From contig OY783195.1 of NCBI GenBank assembly GCA_963678675.1, positions 6,768,001 through 6,832,000 of the forward strand: a DNA stretch of 64,000 nucleotides, given 5' to 3'. A program made the translations under genes and the position numbers. The notes under the pieces are model-generated. The model did not search any database. It saw only the letters and a program-made list of their open reading frames with translations, and was not told where the DNA came from. The DNA comes from Xiphydria camelus (taxonomy: Eukaryota > Arthropoda > Insecta > Hymenoptera > Xiphydriidae). Positions 11,226 to 23,503 of the stretch are shown here, one piece after another. How positions within the stretch are numbered: position 1 is the stretch's first letter; each line of letters opens with the position of its first letter.

Positions 11226-11472
11226 CACTTTAAGTTGTACTGGGAGAATAGTTTCCCACCAGGCCTAAGTCTCCTAGCTGATGTTTTAATGGGAAACTAA
11301 TACTATACATAAGATAAATGTAAATTCTAATACATATGAAAAAATAATATAAATAAGTATCTATAATTTTAAAGAATATGAAAATTTTTTCATGGCAAGA
11401 AATATTATATACATAAAAAGAGTTCATATAATATGTTTTAAAATGCGTCCCAGTCTTCTGCCACTTAAAGGG
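11226..11472. mobile_element. TTAA-flanked piggyBac-like MITE
   Basis: Flanked by TTAA at 11222-11225 and 11473-11476. The ends match as inverted repeats: CACTTTAAGTTGTACTGGGA on the left, and CCCTTTAAGTGG followed by ACTGGGA on the right (reverse complement). About 247 bp and non-coding. TTAA duplications with CCCT-type ends are the hallmark of piggyBac derivatives. Confidence 0.7.
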
Positions 11473-11506
11473 TTAAAAGATTAATAAATAGATCAATTTG
11501 ATAAAT

Positions 11507-11880
11507 ATTCGGGTCGATCGACAATTGTCACGCTTACTGACGTTTATCGGGAGTTCGAAATTTGTTCTTTTTCAATTCCTTACAAAAATGTTTGGTGCAA
11601 TAAAGATCAGAAGGGAACTCAATTTTTAGCGTAATTGAATTCGCAAAACTCTATGAGAAATGCGAAAAAAAAAAGTAAAACCTCGTTAAATGTTTCAGTC
11701 GATCAACGATTGCCACGCCAATATTAAGACGTGTCAGAAATCCAAAGTTTGTTTTGTTTCAAGTCCTTCCTCCCAACAAATTTCCGGCGCAACAATAAAC
11801 CGAAGAGAACTCAATTAATATTAAGTAGGCAAAATCTTCCAAGAAACGCGAACAAAAAATTTTCTAATCAGCCCGTATCT
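11507..11880. repeat. Degenerate tandem duplication, about 190-bp period
   Basis: Two diverged direct units. Each starts near a gatcgacaattgtcacgc / gatcaacgattgccacgcc block and continues through aaatttgtt, a caataaa block and aactcaatt, ending in aaacgcgaa-like sequence. No coding signal. Confidence 0.65.
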
Positions 11881-11889
11881 CGCTGCAGT

Positions 11890-12300
11890 TACGGCAGAAA
11901 TCGAAATGGTGCAACAGGTGTTCACCCCGTACCCCTAAGCCCGAGACTCTCGAATGCTTTCGCCTCTCCAACGCGGCGCGTTTCCGCGAGGCGCTAACGC
12001 CGATGGCGAGAGGGAAATTTTCCACTCACCTCCGCGAAGACGCCTCCTCCCGAGCATCTTCGTCGTTCCCCTTCGTTAGCAGGGGGCCAAGCTCGCGCGC
12101 CTACGCGCGCGTCGCGACGCCCGGAACACCTACAACCAAGTCGCGCGCGCGCGCCGCGCGAGCAACAGGTAAACATCGCGAGACGGCCCACTCAACTCGG
12201 CCACGTAACAGGTACCGAAATACGCGAAAACATATTTGCACACCCCCGTCGCCCACCTCGGCTCGCCGCATTTAAGCTAGTTTTTAGCGGGGGGGCCACC
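11890..12300. other. CpG-rich block without a recognisable gene
   Basis: Dense in CpG and CG-dinucleotide runs, with open frames on both strands that look compositional. No motif, splice pattern or domain supports a gene. It could be an unannotated promoter-like island. Confidence 0.4.
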
Positions 12301-12673
12301 CGTAAAAATACTTCCACCCTGTGGAGGAGAGGTGAGATAAGGCGAATTCTCATTGAAGCGCTTATTTACACGTGATTTATGCGACACTTTGGTAAAAACG
12401 AAAAAATTGATAAAATGGGAAACACGCGGAAATTCTTTGGCGAAATCGACGGAAACTGAAGAAATTTGCTAAGTGTATATCGACTCTATTTACTCGCAGC
12501 ACCTCGTGAGATGAACAAATCGATGAACACTTTGTGAGATCATCGAAGTACAGGTGAGAATCTTGTTGAAAATCTTTCACTGGTAAAAAAACTGGAATTA
12601 CTGAATGAACATAAGCTATGTTTCATGAGGTTTTGACAAAAGGGATCTGACGAGTGACGATTTTAGTGACGTA

Positions 12674-12753
12674 TTAGACGTACAACTTTGTTCCCGCTGT
12701 TTTTCTAACGTAATAGATAGCAAGAAACGGCGGAAGCAAAGCTGTACACCTAT
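12674..12753. mobile_element. 80-bp hairpin MITE, copy 2
   Basis: Same family as 328-407. Ends TTAGACGTACAAC and GTACACCTAT, flanked by TA at 12672-12673 and 12754-12755, exactly 80 bp. The stem has a few mismatches against copy 1. Confidence 0.8.
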
Positions 12754-12834
12754 TAGATCACCGTAGAAATGAACGAACGGTCGAGTTTCTGGAAGACGCT
12801 GCCTTTACGGTAAAAGATATATAAAATTGATATA

Positions 12835-13082
12835 TGGGGGGTTCAGGAGTGAAGTGGAGCAAGTCCTGAAAATGAGTTACGAAGAAAATAAAGGTTAAAC
12901 ATTTGTCTTGTTTATTAATTCAAACAAAAACATTTGGGCAAGACAAGTATACTAAATACTTCACAAAGCTTTATATTATACAGATGTTTTTGTTTGAATT
13001 AATGAACAAGAAAAATGTTTAACCTCTATTTTCTTCGTAACTCGTTTTCAGGACTTGATCCACTTCACTCCTGAACCCCCCA
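12835..13082. mobile_element. Palindromic MITE, GGGGGTTCAGG ends
   Basis: Inverted repeats of about 100 bp per arm begin TGGGGGGTTCAGGAGTGAAG and end with the reverse complement, flanked by TA (12833-12834 and 13083-13084). The spacer is about 50 bp. Non-coding; the TA site suggests Tc1/mariner-type mobilisation. Confidence 0.85.
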
Positions 13083-15117
13083 TATGGGCGAATTGTAGAA
13101 CACAAATAGATCTACAATAAAGTTCGCGATAGCACATATCTAGCATCCGCGCGAACAAAGTTGCGGGCAATTGCTAGTTTCTTATAATAGGGCTTCTGAT
13201 AATGAGATTCACTTTTATATTGATTTCATTTATACGAAGGTACATTGAGATAAATTTATAGGTCACACAGTATAGCTATGATGGCTATACTTTAAGGCTA
13301 AGTGAGGTTAACTAGACAGTATAAGTAATATAACAATACTAAATAGTAACAAGAGCAATAAGAGTATTGCTGAAATAATCATACGTATAGCTGAAATAGA
13401 AGTAAGTATTACTAACGTACATAACTAAAACTGAATTTTATATTAATAAACTACTAGCATTGCCATACAATCTATACAATTTCTCTCAGTATACCTGAAA
13501 TCAACTTGAGTTGGAATTTTTCGAATTTACACTGACTTAACGCGCCGGCGCGATTTACAACGTTATCAAGCAGTCACAATTACGTTGCGAACCCTCGCGC
13601 GGCGTCCCGCGGGAGTGGAAAAAGCGTTACAGAAATATCACTCGTCTCGCGGATGTACCGTAGCTGCGTTAAATATTTAGCGACGAGTGGCGGCGTAACA
13701 ATATAAGCGCAACCGGATGGAACCGGCTTTCCGCAAACTCTGTTATCAGCCAGGCCGTGCGCTCATCATCTGGCCTCGAGGGTGCTGGGCCCGCGCACCA
13801 TCTGTAGACAATGGCGCGCGTTGCTACTGAAGATAGCGGCTCGCGAACGAGTGCCGCAAAAGTGGCTCGTCGCGGAAAGGATGGCAGAGGAAGCTATCTT
13901 AACGCGGACGAAGATATCGGGGGGCGATAATTGAATTTTTGAGTGGATTACTTCGTCGGCGTCCGCTTCGAATAAGGAATGTTGGAATAACGCGGTGAGA
14001 GCGAGTGCTGCGAAAGTTGTTTATCGTGCGAGAGGCTATGGGAAAGATTTTTTAACGCGGACACACAAAAGTACATACTGCAAGTGTTGAAGCTGTTATA
14101 AGGGGCTGTCCATAAATTACGTAAGGCGATTTTGAAGAGTCACACCCCCTCATTCCTCCCCCATATAAAACTCAATAAGATTTCTCCTCTTGGCCCCTCC
14201 TTCCCATATAATATTATGCAAGAAAATTAAATTTAAAAATTAAATTATAAAAATATAGAATCGATCCTCAGAACTAGAGAGACGAAGTTTTCTCTCGTTT
14301 CTCTATTTAATTCGCACAAACTTATCCTCATGTTTAACTAAATGGTGAACTAAGCAAGAGAAGGAAGTTACACCGTTACAAATGTTTGTCTTAAACTTCA
14401 GGAAAGTACTGAAGTTTTCATCGAACACAAATGTAGCTTAAATATCATATACACTTTTCTTGAAATTCAAAAAAGCATAAGATGAATTACGGATGTCCGC
14501 AAGGTTGTGCTTTAAAATTAAGAAAGACTCAAAATCATGGCCAAATTATTACTTGAAATCAAGATAAACACATCGCGTGTAAAAGACTAATAGATCGTAA
14601 GCAACGAAAATAACACTTAGGGGTCAAAAGTGCGTATCCACCAAACATATGCCTTTATGACATTTCATGTGCTCAAAGAAGAAAAGGAAATAAAAACTAA
14701 AAGAGGGCGTATCCGTCGACACATAAGTCCTTGTGTCATTAATGTTCAAAAATTGACAATAAATGCATTCAGTTTCGTTTTTATTTAATTTTTCGAATTT
14801 CTTTGAAAACAATTATATGCCCTTTTAGTTTTAAAAAAAACCATACGATGTTATAGTATTTCGCAGGGAATGCATTCCTCAAAGTTCGGAATACAATTTC
14901 GCAAATTTAAGGTGAATTTCTGTATCGTCGTGTTGTGTGAAAATTAAGAAAACTTTTAATAATGTAGACTTAATAGGAAATTATCATATGGCGAACTCCA
15001 CTCTATTGTTAATTTTATTATTTTTAGACAAATTCCGAGACATATTTAACGACGGTCTGTTTACCCGATGAATGTATTCTTCAATTAGGCTGGACCATCC
15101 GTACCTCGGATATAATT
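13083..15117. other. No gene seen
   Basis: AT-rich DNA with a CpG-richer patch at 13530-13930. The words ggggctgtccataaattacg near 14103 resemble a transposon end, but no partner was found. A diverged relative of the GGGCGTAT repeat (see 17345-17672) may lie at about 14590-14830. Nothing coding. Confidence 0.45.
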
Positions 15118-15160
15118 CCCGACCAGAAATTTGGCTTGACATGCCGGTTGTCACATCAGG

Positions 15161-15605
15161 CCCTGATCAGGCATACGCCCGGCATGCCGGATCCGGTTTG
15201 CCTTAGCTACGCCGGACCCGGCCCTGATCAGGCATACGCCCGGCATGCCGGATCCGGTTTGCCTTAGCTACGCCGGACCCGGCCCTGATCAGGCATACGC
15301 CCGGCATGCCGGATCCGGTTTGCCTTAGCTGCGCCGGACCCGGCCCTGATCAGGCATACGCCCGGCATGCCGGATCCGGTTTGCCTTAGCTGCGCCGGAC
15401 CCGGCCCTGATCAGGCATACGCCCGGCATGCCGGATCCGGTTTGCCTTAGCTGCGCCGGACCCGGCCCTGATCAGGCATACGCCCGGCATGCCGGATCCG
15501 GTTTGCCGTGGCTGCGCCGGACCCGGCCCGGGTAAGGCATACGCACGGCATGCCGGATCCGGTTTGCCGTGGCTGCGCCGTACTCGGCCCTGATCAGGCT
15601 AATCC
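15161..15605. repeat. 61-bp minisatellite, about 7 copies
   Basis: Seven near-identical units and a partial eighth, each containing CCCTGATCAGGCATACGCCC then GGCATGCCGGATCCGG and TTTGCCTTAGCTACGCCGG. The first five units differ at only one or two positions; the last two carry more changes (for example gtaaggc for atcaggc). The period is exactly 61 bp. Confidence 0.95.
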
Positions 15606-15874
15606 ACGGTAAACCTAGTCCAGTCAGTCAATCCACGCTGTAGCGGCCTGACGCCAGATGGCGCCGACCCTCTCGGCTCTCGGTAGTAAAACGGCGGTAC
15701 AGTACTATATACCTAAGAGGACCACAGAGCGTCTAAGGCAGGAGTCGGCCTAGCCTTACTGACGAGTTCACAGGCCGACTCCGGGTCGAAATGACGAACT
15801 CACTCGTCTGCCACAGCGATTTTTGAAAGCGATTTTGTTTATATATAAAAATAAACAATTATCGTATGGGAAAT

Positions 15875-16200
15875 TTAGACCCGACCCGACCCGACCAGAA
15901 ATGTCGATACTTGTCACGTCAGGACCGAATAAGGCAACTTTATCCGGCCCTGGTCAAGCATGTAACGCGTTGTCACATCAGGGCCGAATCCGGTAACCGG
16001 ATCCGGGCCCGACCAGAAATTTCGATACTTAGTCACGTCAGGACCGGATAAGGCAGCCTGACCCGGCCCTGATCAAGCATGTAACGCGTTGTCACATCAG
16101 GGCCGAGTCCGGCAACCGGCTCCGGGCCGGATCCGGGCCCGATTAGAAATTTCGATACTTGTCACGTCAGGACCGGGTAAGGTTGCCTGATAAGGGCCTG
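15875..16200. repeat. Tandem repeat of about 120-130 bp
   Basis: Three diverged units each start at a GACCAGAAAT-type word (about 15892, 16009 and 16141). They run through ACTTGTCACGTCAGGACCG and CATGTAACGCGTTGTCACAT. The array is followed by an inverted piece of the same unit that forms the element's right terminus. Confidence 0.8.
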
Positions 16201-16847
16201 ACTTCCAAGATCCGGCTGCCTGACCCGGCCCTGATGTGACAAGTATCGAAATTTCTGGTCGGGTTATTACAGATACCTATTCAAGTCCCGCTAATTACAT
16301 CGTCCTTCTTCTGATCGCGCAGTATTACCCATGGCCATGTGAGAAAATTGGCGAATTGGCGAATTGACGCTAACTCCCCGTAGCTGCTTCGCGATAACGC
16401 TGCCACCGACGGATAAGCGTCCGCCGGTAATCCTCACGGCGTTAATGAAGCGCGCCGTCGACGCGGCGGATCTAATTGAAAGGCCACACGCGTGATCGCC
16501 CCTCACCGATCGGAGGAGCTTACGAAATCGAGAGGCGATCTGAGATGCGAGCTTGTTTGCTCACGTGCGACGATAATAACCGGTCGTTTGAACCCGGAGT
16601 GCTCGCCGTATTGGCTGACTTTGGGGATATCGGCGAAATTGTGGATATCGGGTCAAAGGTCGCCCCTTGAATCGAGAAGAAGAGGATCGTTTCGATGACC
16701 ATTCAACCATTATTTATCATTGTAAAAAATAAATACGTTTCCCTACTACGTATCTATTAGGGTGAAAAAACTGCGCATAGTACTGCGAGAAAAAGATAAT
16801 TCAACTGAAGATATTTTAACTATGTTGTGTGTGTGTGTGTGTGGAAG

Positions 16848-17147
16848 GAGCCCTCAAACTTATTTTATAGTTTATATAATTATATAAGTATTGTAGTAGA
16901 TTATAAATTATATTATTCGTAAGCAGAAAAATTCTCTATCCGCCAAACTATATATTTACCAATTTAACACAAATTAGTGTTATTTTGGGTATTTTAATTA
17001 GTATCTACCAATATTTTTAATATATTTTTTAAATGAATTTAATTTAACTATCAAATATTTACAAAGACCAGGAATTATAATTCTGATGACTATAAATCTT
17101 TCACTATGATCATATAATTCAAAAAAGCATAATATCTTCTCTCTTTG
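16848..17147. repeat. Element L, uninterrupted copy
   Basis: About 300 bp similar to 29471-30091. Shared blocks include ttattttatagttt, ttataaattatatta, cagaaaaattc, accaatttaacaaaa-like sequence and caaaaaagcata. This copy lacks the MITE-B found inside the other and so gives its empty site. A (GT)n run of about 18 bp precedes it (16825-16842). Confidence 0.75.
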
Positions 17148-17344
17148 AATAAGTACTGCACGAAGAGAAATATATAAGAGCGGTTTCTATACAAGTCATA
17201 CTTTTTATTATGATGTTATATAATGGCACATATACCAGCGAACATTATATAGAAAGAAGAGTTTATTTATAGTTATTATAATAAACGTATAATTGAATAT
17301 AGTGAAATAAATATTTCGTTGAAGCAAACAGATATTCTAATACG

Positions 17345-17672
17345 AATCACTGATGCCAAAAGGTCGTATGCACCAAAAAGTGTGTTTATAAAATCAAAAT
17401 GGCATATAAAAATTATTATTTTTTGTTCACTCAAATGTGCTTAAATATTAATAAATAAAGTGAACAGAAATTGGAAAATTTAAAGCAAAAGGGCGTATTT
17501 ATAAGGTATTTGTTATACACCTTTTTGGTATTAAGTCTTCGAAAAATCACGAAAAGCAATGTCATAAAAGAGTATTGATTTTAGGTTTATACAAGAGTAT
17601 GTATAACAATACGCCTTTATGGCAATAGTTTTCGTGATTTTTAAGAAACTTAATGCCAAAAGACCGTATCGA
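17345..17672. repeat. GGGCGTAT repeat with hairpin
   Basis: Contains a hairpin with arms of about 40-50 bp (17526-17658; arms share ATCACGAAAA / TTTTCGTGAT and TATTAAGT / ACTTAAT). Words of the type AAAAGGGCGTAT recur several times. Another arm copy occurs at about 42300-42390 (ggcattaagt, aaaaatcgtgaaaa) and a more diverged relative near 14590-14830. Non-coding. Confidence 0.55.
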
Positions 17673-17879
17673 CTATATTCTACATTTTCTTTTACCTTTA
17701 GTTTTTCATATTTTAATTTTACCATTTTTGGGTAATTTTTACGTTATGTCTATCCGTTTTGAGAATAATTTTTTTATAAGCCTAACAACAACGGGGCTGC
17801 GCAATTTCGGACTAACCTATACGCGAACTGCGGGAGGCAAAGCGTTCCCCCTTTCCCAGGTAAATTCCAACCTGTGTAG

Positions 17880-19650
17880 CCTATCGCGTTTGCGTGAGAA
17901 CGCTGATTGCCGATAAAACTGATAACGCGCGCGCTAGTCTCGTTACGGTAACAGTTGTCTCTCCGTTCGCGGATGAACGAGCGGCTGTTTCATATAGGCG
18001 ACCGCATAGGTGAACATCTGTTGGGATTTTAACCTTTACGCGCGGCAATCGCGATAAAAGACCGCGTTAGGATAAACGCTCGAGTGATAAACGAGCGAGA
18101 TGTCGATAATCGTGCCGGTCAGCGATAGATAGCGGCGCGAGAGATTTATATTACGCGGTCACAAGTGGAAGCGAACAAATTGAATCGCCCTCCGTGCGTT
18201 TCATTAGTTAGGGGTAGAAGGCGAAAACTAATTAAATATTGGTCTAACCAGCTTTTTAACTCATGGCCAGTATTGATATTCGGCCACATCGAACAGAATT
18301 ACCATAACAATCTTTCCAACAGCGACACTCTTTCCACAGCCAGAGAGTAAAATCAGAGAAAATCATCCGCATCCACGCACCTGCTCCAAATCTCCCCAGG
18401 ATTTCCTAATATCGCCGTGGAACCGCGCTGCGCGTTCGACATCGATTATACATCGGATCGAAATCGGGAGCCGCGGAGCCCCGGGATCGGCAGCTGTTTA
18501 GCATAAAAGTAAATTGCCTAAGAAAATAACGACCCTCCCCGCACGCCGCGTCCTCCTCCACCGGAGGAGCCCGAATGCGGCAGGTGGCAATGACTGCCGA
18601 CACCGACCGCGTCCTCGCGCGCGCACACGGGCGCGCGTTTCACGCGACGCGCCCGGATCGCGCGCGCAGGCGCACCGCGCCGTATATACGCACTCTCCCG
18701 AGGCGCGCGCGGAAGGCGCGCGCATTCCGCCGCGGCGCGCTTCCTGCGCTCTACTCCGCGGATCGACGAATGGGACGGGACGAGCTGTCCAAATAATAAC
18801 GAGACGACCAGTCTCACGTAATGAACATCTGCCCTTGCTCTCTTGCTCTTGCCCTTGCCTGCGGTCGGCAGGACACGCGAACCTGTCCAGTAAACGTGTT
18901 CGGCAATTGCGCGCGACTTCCGTTCGCAATCGCGATGCAATGCGGATTACATTCGTCGGATCAGCGTGCGTCAATTAGACAGATGTACCGTGAGGATGAC
19001 AAATGCAAGCAGATGCGCTTGGGCGATAATGCTTTCGCGACGTTTCTTGCTTTTCGCCGCTTCTTCTCTTCCTCTCTTCTTTACCCGATTAACGAGCTGT
19101 GAGAGTAGGAGAGATGTGGGATGAAAGGGGCACGTCTTGAGAAGGACATAGCAATTATCTAAAAGTCGATGGATCTCTCCACAACGAAAGCATTACTGTT
19201 TTGTGGTAACAATAATGCACGCCCAACCACGCCTAATTTCAAACCGCTGTCGTTTCGGAACTGGCGGTGGTACGCGATTGAAATTCCTCGTACTGCAAAG
19301 AAACATTTTTAGTGCTCTTCCGAAACGTTTTCTCAAGTACTGTTACTATTGATTGATATTTTTATTACTGCATTTGGACAAATATTTATTCAAGAACGAA
19401 AACGCGAAATGTTAGATAGGGGAGAATGTTGTACTTCGGTCCAGTGTGTTTATCATATCTTCCTTTCTCATTTGCAATTTGTAGTACAGAGATTAAATTT
19501 ATTGATTGTATTGATACTTTACCCTATTACACGCGTAATACATGTTTTATTCAATACCAGATTACAGAATACATTAATTGAATTTTTACTTACCAAAAAA
19601 TGTACCTTACTAAGGTGCAACAGACGTGTTTGAATGCCATGTTTGTGTAT
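17880..19650. other. No gene seen; CpG-rich core
   Basis: A CpG-dense block at about 18400-18800 is flanked by ordinary sequence. Long frames on both strands of the block are arginine/alanine-rich and mirror each other, as compositional frames do. A TATA-like word lies near 18692 without supporting evidence. It may be a promoter-like island of an unseen gene. Confidence 0.4.
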
Positions 19651-19657
19651 ATGTATA

Positions 19658-20593
19658 TGCTGGGTGACATTTTGAAAACTTGCCACCCCAATATCTCAGA
19701 AAGTTACAGAGATTTTCTAAAGAAAAATACGGTTTCGGCAGTGGAGAGGGGGAACCAAAATGACATAATCGGAGACGCACCCCCTCCAACCCCCTTAGGG
19801 GTAGCCCCCCCCCCCAACTTTGTGATCTTAAATAGCAACCCCCTATATGTGATACAGCGTTGGAAAGTTCTTTAAAAATGTTTTACAACAACACCAAATT
19901 TTGGTACCTTTTGATCAGTAGTTTTCGCGCAAATCGAGAAAGAAACTGCTAGAAGTAAGTTTTGTCAATTTATTTGTTAAAGGTCAATTACGTTACAATG
20001 AACTTTCGAAATGATTTTCATTGATTTTTCGAACTTTTTCAAATGTTCTTGAAATTTTGCGACATTCTTGCGTAATTCTCTATTTTAGTTGGTTAATGCT
20101 TGCCGGTTGAGTTTGAAAAACAACAGATTTCAGATGTCCTCATAAGAAGAAATCGTAGGGAGTAGTCCCCGTAAGGAGTAGTCCCTCGGAGAAGGAATCG
20201 TAGGGAGGAAGTAAGATCAGGTGATGGAAATCATTTCGAAAATTTATTATAGCGTAATTGTGACCTTTAATAAATAGATTGACAAAACTTACTTCTAGCA
20301 GTTTCTTTCTCGATTTGCGTAAAAACTATTCATCGAAAGGTAACAAAATTTGGTGTTGTTGTAAAGCATTTTTAAAGAGCTTTCCAACGTTGTATCACAC
20401 ATGGGGGGGTTGCTATTTAAGATTACAAATTTGGGGAGGGGGGGCTACCTCTAAGGGGGTTGAAGGGGGTGTGTCTCCGATTATGTCATTTTGGTTCCCC
20501 CTCTCCACTGCCGAAACCGTATTTTCTTTTTTAGAAAATCTCTGTAACTTTCTGAGATATTGGGGTGGCAAGTTTTCAAAATGTCACCCTCTG
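19658..20593. mobile_element. Long-TIR (foldback-type) transposon
   Basis: Inverted repeats of about 370 bp (19658-20030 and about 20225-20593) face each other across a loop of about 200 bp. Ends contain GGGTGACATTTTGAAAACTT, flanked by TA on the right (20594-20595) and probably on the left. Arms differ mainly in C/G-run lengths and scattered substitutions. Apparent frames in the arms mirror one another and carry no domain. Non-autonomous. Confidence 0.88.
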
Positions 20594-20599
20594 TATGTA

Positions 20600-23503
20600 T
20601 AATATATCTTGAGAATCCGATATCTCATTTAAAATAAATTGTATTGTACCTTGTACCAGTCCGAGGTATAACACAATATAGCGGTCCGAGGTACTCTACC
20701 CTCCTACTTCAGACACATTAATTTCCATGTCGTTTTAAAGATAGAAACATAACAAAGGTAATTATAACATAATAATAAAGAGGATATGTCATTATTGAAG
20801 GAACATCACTTTTTCTCATGCCATTGCTACTTTTCCAAAAATAAAACACAGTGATTAACTACGAGGTAAAAGAGTGGGACCAAAAAACTTATTTTTTCGT
20901 TATCAAAACATTCCGGTCACTTTTCCTTAGTCCGAAGCTATCACGTAATAGCGGCGCGCTCTTCAGTTTTTTTATAGGTTCAAAATTGGACTACAATCAT
21001 CAGGAGAGATTTAATGTATTCTCAACAAAATAATAGCGCTATACAGCACATAGGACCGAAATTTGGATACGTCCAAGGTATGACACCTTCCTCTATCTTT
21101 CGTTTGCTATTTTAATTTTAGAGATTAGGTTTCCAGTTTTATTGTCATATTAATAAATGGGACATGGCAAAAATTTAAGAAGAATGTTCCCTTACAAATT
21201 ATTTCAAAACTTCGACTATATATAAGGTGTTAAGGAGTGAATACTAAGCTGGTCAGCGAACTATTATAGTATATCAGTATGTCATGAAACTTAATAAAGT
21301 CCTACCTGTTTCACGGAAAGCAAAGAAAGAGCCTAGCTCAGATTGGCTGAAGGAACTTTTATAAATAAATCTTTCATTATCTGAACAAGTTGTAATGAGC
21401 ACAATCTTCATAATTATTTTGATAATTTGAAGGAATTATATAAAAAATATAAATTTTATCACAATGTCCCTCTCAATACGATCGACTTATGAAAAGGACC
21501 AAAATGCACTTTTTTAAGAAATTACAAATTATACAAATAAACACATTGTTATCGTCAAATAACCAACTTTTCTCATATTGTCAACCAGAACTAGAATATT
21601 TCTTCAGGTCATCCGCTATATTGCCTTATACAAAAATGTTCCCTTCATCCCACCTCTCCCTTTCGCACGAGCGTTCGAAGTGCACGCGCTCGGCTTACGA
21701 GAAAAAGAGGGGGAAGAGAGAGTGTCCCCGCGCGCGCGCGCGGTGTTTAATCCTTATCAGATCTGGACGCCTAACCGTGCCCGCGGCTGGCCGCTTAACG
21801 AGCCGCCTCTTAAATCGCTCGCTTAAACATTTTCTAAAATATATTAACGAGCGTCGCGACGCGTCTCCGCTCTCTCTCGCGAGCGCAATCGTTGCGGGTC
21901 GGGTGCACACGGTTTGGGCTTTAATTGCCTCGGATGTGAACTCGCGGGACGGTCTTCTTTTCCGCGCGGAGATATATGTAGGTGTACGTGCTTCTTTAGG
22001 TAGCTCGTTTCGTGGACGGCAGTACGGCGTCCTCTTGTTTAGACGGCAAGCACGGCCGGCGCGGATAATTTGAGAGAAATGACGCCCGGAGGGATTTTCT
22101 GGCGAGTTGTTTCCGTAGTTCGGTGGTAATTAAGAGCCTTGTCGACGAGCGCCGTCCGTCTTGAGCGCGATTATTTCGTTAGGAGCTTCGTTATGGATAG
22201 AAATATGGTCTTCAGAGAAACGCGATTCCCCGGATTCACGAGAGAGAAGCGCGACGACGATGAAATGGAGTCGATTGAATCGATAGGAATAACCCGTGGA
22301 ACGAGAAGTCGGAGGGAATATCGAATTTCCTCGTATTTTACCATTTGTACGCGGCTGTTTAGCTCGATCGATTTGATAAGGGTCAACGGTAGGGGGACAA
22401 AAAATTCCACCGTCTGTGTGTGCGGCTAAAAATATTCTCCCGGTCGCGACGCTTTGGAAATTAACGAGAATACGTATAATGATCGCGGCTACGCGTTAAT
22501 GAGAACGCGCGACAAATGGGGCGGTTGAGCGTGGACGGGAGGTCGAAGGAAAGGAGGAAGGAAGGAAAAAGAAGTCGGCGTTGACGTTGTTTTGAGATTC
22601 TACGTCAAACTCTCTGCCGCGATGCGATCTTGGATTTCGAGAGAGATCTCTCGGGCGGCTTACCGGCGACCAAATATTGGCGATTTCAAGGAGGGAGCGC
22701 GGAATGAAAGGAAGGACTCGAGGAAGACGATTCTCGATTACGAACAGACGATGACACGCGAATGTCGATGAACTCTGGCCGTTAAATGTTCTCGAATGTC
22801 ACACGATACGAATATTTTGTCGTACGCTGGTACCAAAGTGGCGACCACCGCAGTTAAGAGCCACTACACGGGACTGTTAAATGAAATTTTTGCCTCGTCA
22901 TACCGGTGAGCGAGAAGCTTACTTAAACGTCGCGTTCTTGCTGGAAATGGAAAATCATCGTCCGGAATTCTAGACGCGTGCAAACGACCGTCCGTACCAG
23001 GAGGCGCGCCAGACGTGCAAACCGGGTAATTACGTACGTACAAATACTCGAAGGCAAAGCGTCTGTTCAAAAGTACGTGTTTGCAAACATGTCTAGACGC
23101 ACGAAGGCGAAATGATCAGGGCCGTAAAGATGCCGATACGAAATTGTTGTCACACGGAAAGTCTGATGTATCCAGCAAATCTTACTGTGTGTGTGTTTAC
23201 GATAAAAGAAGTACACATACACGGGGAGAAAATGTTCTAGTTTTGGTAGAAAATTAAATCAATTTTGAGAATGCGGGGCATATCGGTGGATGAACAGACA
23301 TAAATTTATCTGTTTTTTTTTAGTAGAGACCATATGAAAAATTAGCGTTGTTCCTGCGAAACCAGTTTAAGCTACTATTTAGCTTGTAGCATGCTTCACT
23401 TTGGTTTGAACTACATAGATGATCAAAATTTAGTCGCGGTTCATACCGCACAGAAATAATTTTTTTACTGACTTTTAGTGGAAAGTTGAACCAATTTTTC
23501 ATA
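20600..23503. other. No gene seen
   Basis: Mixed AT-rich DNA (20600-21640) and a CpG-richer block (21650-23150). A near-duplicate word pair about gtccgaggta occurs at about 20655-20695. Frames up to 194 residues in the CpG block lack motifs and overlap on opposite strands. No splice structure is evident. Confidence 0.4.

Larger units (their letters stand above)
15118..16266. repeat. Composite satellite element with inverted ends
   Basis: The left end (cccgaccagaaatttggctt, then tgtcacatcaggccctgatc) is matched by the reverse complement at the right end (about 16220-16266), so the whole 1.15 kb looks like one unit with terminal inverted repeats. Inside are a 61-bp tandem array, a short unique middle (about 15600-15850) and a second array of about 120-130 bp period. 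All are built from the words CCGGATCCGG, TGATCAGG and GACCAGAAAT. Small frames occur but are repeat-derived. Confidence 0.75.

Noticed and set aside
14103..14150. Word ggggctgtccataaattacg as a transposon end
   Set aside because: It resembles known element ends, but no inverted partner or duplication was found nearby, so no element is claimed.
15866..16051. A 61-residue frame with repeated DPTRPDQK-like words
   Set aside because: It lies within the tandem repeat array and reflects the repeat unit.
18498..18978. Frames of 140-158 residues on both strands of a CpG block
   Set aside because: Long frames on opposite strands over the same bases with Arg/Ala bias are expected from CpG-rich composition. 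No motif or splice evidence.
21489..22073. A 194-residue frame on the plus strand
   Set aside because: It crosses from AT-rich DNA into a CpG block, has no domain, and an opposite-strand frame covers much of it.
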